From: Primula veris
Taxonomy: Eukaryota; Streptophyta; Magnoliopsida; Ericales; Primulaceae
Reading direction: 5' to 3'
DNA length: 64,000 bases
Assembly (NCBI GenBank): GCA_963682055.1
Contig: OY821747.1
Location: forward strand, 23,310,126-23,374,125
Positions 59,490 to 64,000 of this stretch are shown here, in pieces (the first letter of the stretch is position 1; the number at the start of each line of letters is the position of its first letter). Made by a program: the position numbers and the translations under genes. A model generated the notes under the pieces. That model saw only the letters and a program-made list of their open reading frames with translations, had not been told where the DNA came from and searched no databases.

Positions 59490-61251
59490 ACAGCCAAAAG
59501 GTCACACTTTTGAAACATAATACCCAAAAAATCATAAATAAGATGAGCTTTCCCAAAATGTCACACTTTTAGCTAATATAAATAGTTTTTTAATTCTAAT
59601 TTTTAACGCACGCTTATTATTACCACTTAGATCAAATAATCAGTATAATTCTTTCTCTCTCCTCCGATCTCTCCCTCACCTCCGATTTATTTCTCTCTCT
59701 CCTTCCCCATCTCAGAAGAGCTCGGCTCCAGAGCTTCGGCAGTTGGCATCGGAGATGGATCTCGTCGGTGGCGGTGGACGACGGTGGGGGATTCCGTCGG
59801 AGAAACGATGATGGATTGGCAACCCTATGTTGCTGCTCTTCGTTATATACTATTTTAAAGTTAGGTTTTATGTAGATAACGAGCTCATTCGTCGATCTTC
59901 AGTAGGCGATGCGAGATGAGGAAAGAGGACTGATGGCAATGGTTTGGACTGACTCGCCTGAGACGGTTCAGCGGTGCGGCAGAGCTATGGAGGCAGTGCG
60001 TGAAAAAGAATAATTTGATTTATGTGTATATGTGTAGATATTATTTACATATGTGTTTACCTGAGGTTTAATAATGTTGGGTACTTTTGGTTTTTAGTTT
60101 ATTGTGTTTATTGGTTTACCAATTTATGCACCCGTATGTAATTTTATTGATTTTTTTATGCAATTTTATGGACCCGTATACACTTTTTTTGCATTTTCTT
60201 TTGACCCGTATATTTTTTTTTATTAATTTTATTTATTTATTTCGGGTTTTTTCGGATTTTTGAATTTTTTTTGTGATTTTTTATCTTTTTTGACATTTTT
60301 ATGCATGCGTATGCAATTTTATTTACCTTTTATGCAATTGTATCCACTTTTATGCACTCGTATGCAATTTTATTGACATTTTTTTATGCATCTTTTATGC
60401 ACTCGTATGTACTTTTATTGACATTTTATACACGTTTTCTACACCCGTATCCAATTTATGCGCCTTTTATGCACTTTTTATGCAACCGTATGCAATTTTA
60501 TTGACCTTTTATGCTCTATTATACACTTTTGTTGATCTTTTATGCACCCGCAGTTTTTATGCACTTTTATGCACTCATATACACGTTTTATGCACTTTTT
60601 ATGCCATCTTAGTGACCCGGATGCACTTTTTATACACTTTCTATTGACTCGTATGATTTTTTATTTTATTTTATTTTTTCTTGATTTTATTTATTTATTT
60701 TGGGTTTTTTGATTTTTTTTGAGAATTTTATATTTTTTGACATTTTTATGCACGTGTATTCAATTTTATTAACATTTTATGCACCTCTATGCACTTTTAT
60801 TGAACTTGTATGGAGATTTTATGCACCATTATCTATTTTTATGCACTTTCATACATTTTTTATGCGTGCATGCAATTTTATCGACTTTTAATGCATCTTT
60901 TATGCACTCGTATGCACTTTTATTTAAATTGTATGCACATGTATGCAATTTTATGTATTTTTATTGATACATATGCACTTTTTATATACTTTCTATATAC
61001 CCGTATAATTTTTTATTTTATTTTTGAAAAAACTATTTTTTTTGTGAAAAAACTATTTGTTTAAGAAAGAATTTATTTTTTTTTTGGTGAAAAAGATTGT
61101 GAGTTTTTTAAAAACATTTATGCATTTTTTGTAATTTTGAAAATATTGTTATTTTTTTATATGTATTTTTTTTAATAGAAAGAAATAATAATTTATATGT
61201 TGTGGTAATGATAATTTTGTAAACTGATTGAATTTTACAAAAGTGTGACAT
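59490..61251. mobile_element. element or locus with a degenerate tandem array
   Basis: The motif GTCACACTTTT occurs at 59501 and 59561 and in inverse (AAAAGTGTGAC) at 61239-61249, possible terminal repeats. Inside: a CT-rich tract (59650-59720), a GC-richer stretch (59720-60000), then about 900 bp of imperfect ~30-bp repeats (core TTTTATGCACTCGTATGCAATTTTATTGAC, given here as TTTTATGCACTCGTATGC then AATTTTATTGAC) from 60120 to 61000. The order mirrors, in inverse, the element at 43557-44649. Apparent Met/His/Tyr/Phe-rich frames arise from the repeat. Edges are uncertain. Confidence 0.5.
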
Positions 61252-61265
61252 ATTACGATGTAAAC

Positions 61266-61360
61266 AGCTAAATTCAACACGGCTTAAAAGGAAAATAGCA
61301 ACAATAACAAACTTAATAGCTTCACCCAAAACAGGGACGTCTCCATAGTGTTGATAACTA
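61266..61360. repeat. duplicated flank, copy 2, part A
   Basis: Same sequence as 59301-59395 with few changes (AGCTAAATTCAACACGG to TAGTGTTGATAACT). Part B is missing here and resumes at 63710, so a 2.3-kb insertion has split this copy. Confidence 0.85.
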
Positions 61361-62253
61361 AAGTGTTGAACATTGGATTCAAAAATTAATTTTGATTATA
61401 CATGTGATTATATATTAATGATTTTACAATTTCTCGTTTCGATAATTTAATACTTGACCTTTTCTAAAAAGAAAGAATGTATATTTCAGGATTTAATAGA
61501 GCAATTAATAACGAAGTTAACGGTTCGAGCGGAAGTCGATTCGGAGTCCGAATGAGTAAATTAGTGCTAACCCATTATAAAATAATGTTTGATTTAGTTA
61601 GAGTCAAAAACGGTTAAAAGTCTGTCACTAATTTAAGCCATTAACCATTGTATAATACACCCAACAACTCTAAACGGTCATATATGAACCAATAGACATT
61701 TTGGCTATTCAAATACACCACAATCCCTCTCCAAAATACATCAATCATCATCCTTCAAACTCTCTCTATCTAAACACTTAAAATCATCATTGTTGAGAAA
61801 AATATCGAAAAGAGTGGAATTGAATAGAAAGCGATTCAAGCTGTAATCAAGATCAAACATCATCAAATCTCACACATTAGCTTATTTAAAAGCAATCAAA
61901 TTGTAGGTGTTGTTTTATTTTCAATAAATTTGTAAAGAGCAAATTATAAGCTCAATTGTGAGTGGGTGTTTGGATAGAAGTTTTTAAGCCAAATTGTTGG
62001 TTAAAAATTATAAGTTAAACACTTGGATACTCAGAGATTCAGGGAGAGTCGTTGACTCGCCTTTTATGTACTCTGACACTTGTATCAAGATTGTATCACC
62101 GGGTAGAGGGTGAGCAAATCAGTTGATCAGCTCGGTAGCATTTGTAATCTTGGGAAGAAGGTTATAGTGAAATACTCGGTAGCGTGAATACCGATGAGAG
62201 CACTAAGCGGGTTTGCTGAACCTCTATATATCGTGGTGTCAATTTCTTCCTGT

Positions 62254-63704
62254 TGGTCCGTAGGTGTCTAAACCTTAGAGGGGGGGTGAATAAGGTTTTG
62301 GTACGTTTATCGCGGAATAAAATCTATGTGATATAAACTAAGCTAATATCGGTTTTTATGACTTAATCAATTTATTTAACAACTAATTGCTAATAAAATC
62401 TATGCAAGTAATGAATATAAGCAATTAATAGTTTGCGAAAAGTAAAAGAGTAGGGAAAAGAAATAACGCAAGATTTATAGAGGTTCGGCAAAACGCGCCT
62501 ACGTCCTCTCCTCGGTATATTCTCTACCGAGTGTTTTACTAAATAATCTTCGTTCCAAGGTTACACCTTAATGAGCTTAATCAATCGATTACGCTCCCCC
62601 TCACTATATGAGTATCCCGAATAAATGACCTAGAGCTTTTAAGCTATTCTTGCTTAAAAGCCTCTACCCAATTCACTCGCTCACAAATGAGTTTATAAAA
62701 TTACTCTTTTACAAATTTGATCACTCACTAACAAATAATATCTCGAAGTTTATAGAATTGCAAGAATAATACTCTCGAGAATATTTAATAATACAAGTGA
62801 GATTTTGTAGTATAAGCTTGAAGAATAGCTTTGTAAGAATTGCTTATAAGTTGTTGAATGCTTGGATCATTTTCTTCAAAGGGATTGGGAGCTTTTTGTA
62901 GGGAGAAAAGCTTCAGCATTTAATTTCAGACCGTTGCTGGTTGTTGGCAGAATTGAATGCAGTGGTTCGCCCAATTTTCAGGAAGAGCTTAAAAGCTGGG
63001 ATTTGAAATTCTACAGAAACGATCGGTCGTTTCTGAAAAACGATCGGTCGTTTTTCAATTGGACTTACTGGACAAAATGTGCACTGAAACGATCGGTCGT
63101 TTCAGACTTATGATCGGTCGTTTTTGCTGAGGGCTCACTGGACAAAAGTATACTAAAAAACGATCGGTCGTTTCCTCTTGGCGATCGGTCGTTTTTACGT
63201 TGAGCTCACTGGAAGAAAATTTCACTTAAATGATCGATCGTTTCCTTTATGGATCAGTCGTTTTTGTTCTGGGCTTGTTTTCGGTTTTCTCGACAAACTT
63301 CGAAACCCCGTAACTAATTCGTTTTGAATCCGATTTTGGTTCCGCTTGAACCATTGGCTTCGTAATTATGCATTCTATCATTTAAACCCTTTAACACACT
63401 CGATAAATGATTAGTACGCAAAACGAGCTTTTATCATGTTTTACAAATGTTGTTATCATCAAAATAATCGATTAGAAGAAACTACGTTCAACACTTCCCT
63501 ACTTTTTACTTTCCGCAACTTATTTATTTGTGATTATGTGCATATTTCAATTTATTCATACATTATCTTCGCATACTTATTATCGCAAGTAGATATCAAG
63601 CTAGTTGATTTGTTAGTTGTGCTTAGAATTTTAATTCCGCGAAAAAAAAGCTAAAATCTTATTCAAACTCACCCGCCTTTTAAGGTTTAACCGCACGGAC
63701 AACA
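62254..63704. repeat. long imperfect inverted arms inside the insertion
   Basis: The left arm (62254-62480: TGTTGGTCCGTAGG, TAAACCTTAGAGGGGGGGTG, TCGCGGAATAAAATCT, TTTGCGAAAAGTAAAAG) matches the inverse of the right arm (63485-63704: TGTTGTCCGTGCGG, TAAACCTTAAAAGGCGGGTG, TCGCGGAATTAAAATTCT, TTGCGGAAAGTAAAAAG) in the same order. The arms are 200 bp or more and diverged. They enclose the dyad array. Confidence 0.7.
63021..63260. repeat. 70-bp tandem array of paired dyad motifs
   Basis: Eight copies of GATCGGTCG (last two GATCGATCG and GATCAGTCG) at 63021, 63042, 63091, 63112, 63162, 63183, 63232 and 63252. They form four pairs 20-21 bp apart, repeated every 70-71 bp. The full form AAACGATCGGTCGTTT is an inverted repeat of AAACGA about TCGG. 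Between pairs CTCACTGGACAAAA-like sequence is conserved. Confidence 0.92.
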
Positions 63705-63709
63705 CAAAG

Positions 63710-63792
63710 CAATGACTTTGGGCCTCCTATTACTTTAGCACCCATTTTTTGATAAGTTATGTAAATTACTATATTATTCTTACTTTTTTTAA
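63710..63792. repeat. duplicated flank, copy 2, part B
   Basis: CAATGACTTTGGGCCTCC and the following 65 bp match 59398-59480. Similarity ends after a T-run; the remaining ~200 bp to the window end are AT-rich with nothing recognised. Confidence 0.85.
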
Positions 63793-64000
63793 TTAAATAA
63801 AAATATTAACATATATTATATAAAAATTACAGATTTACACACGTAAATATTTGGTGGAATAGATCTACCAAAATCTGGTGATACCAATTAATAAAACCAT
63901 ACAAAAAGATTATGAAACTCTTGTGGAGCTATAATTATAATAAATTAAAATAGAATACTAAATTATGATTTGTTGAGACCAATATTTTAGTGGATGGAGG

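Larger units (their letters stand above)
61364..63704. mobile_element. 2.3-kb insertion, probably LTR-derived, splitting the duplicated flank
   Basis: Comparison with the uninterrupted copy at 59301-59480 defines it. It begins TGTTGAAC and ends CGGACAACA (TG...CA) and is flanked by TAAAG (61359-61363) and CAAAG (63705-63709), a 5-bp duplication with one mismatch. There is no coding frame. Stretches such as GAGAGCACTAAGCGGG, GAACCTCTATATATCG and TTAGAGGGGGGGTGAATAAG resemble LTRs of large plant copia elements (SIRE/Maximus-like by memory). It could be a solo LTR or a remnant. Confidence 0.6.

Noticed and set aside
60301..61064. Several 60-85-codon frames rich in Met, His, Phe and Tyr
   Set aside because: They arise from the degenerate TTTTATGCA... 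array and are open in more than one frame with no conserved start or domain.

Overview
This is nuclear DNA of a flowering plant, most likely a eudicot. It is AT-rich, its genes are split by GT-AG introns, and more than a third of it is recognisable transposable element. Only three host genes look intact: a secreted pectate lyase (13180-14847, +, 3 exons, 402 aa), a mitochondrial EF4/LepA-type GTPase of the GUF1 family (17101-26209, +, 12 exons, 666 aa) and a class I HD-Zip transcription factor of the ATHB3/13/20/23 group (27641-31085, -, 3 exons, 300 aa). A fourth host gene, an F-box gene, is broken. I joined exons by hand from splice sites, reading frame and family knowledge; frame and phase close at every junction.

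Layout. 1-7416: a Ty1-copia element (element A) with one uninterrupted 1,417-codon gag-pol and near-identical LTRs; its 5' LTR runs off the left edge. It sits inside an antisense F-box gene (7417-8252) that also carries a frameshift. 8253-13179: intergenic, with two foldback MITEs and a 696-bp hAT-like element that has an 8-bp target duplication. 13180-14847: pectate lyase. 14848-17100: intergenic with two more MITEs. 17101-26209: GUF1, whose 3.2-kb first intron is full of diverged repeats. 27641-31085: HD-Zip I. 33987-41165: a decayed Ty3-gypsy element of the Tat lineage on the minus strand (dual RNase H; a TGA between gag and pol; a frameshift in integrase; a truncated 3' LTR). 41171-48470: repeat-rich intergenic DNA with Stowaway, hAT-like and long-TIR elements. 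48475-53739: a badly decayed Ty1-copia element (B, minus strand) with LTR ends that read TA...CA and a tRNA-iMet primer site. 53745-59300: AT-rich DNA with an inverted pair of a dispersed repeat, TA microsatellites and some exon-like stretches I cannot assign. 59301-63792: a mosaic of a duplicated flank, a degenerate tandem array, and a 2.3-kb insertion holding long inverted arms and a strictly spaced 70-bp repeat of a dyad motif.

The host genes are not functionally linked. GUF1 acts on mitochondrial translation, pectate lyase acts on the cell wall, and the HD-Zip protein is nuclear. The window is mainly a record of layered transposon insertion and decay. The least explained items are the 70-bp dyad array near 63.1 kb, the twin same-loop hairpins in the copia leader, the pair of similarly built array-bearing elements at 43.6 and 59.5 kb, and the unassigned exon-like stretches between 53.8 and 57.9 kb. 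I found no rRNA, convincing tRNA or CRISPR-like array.
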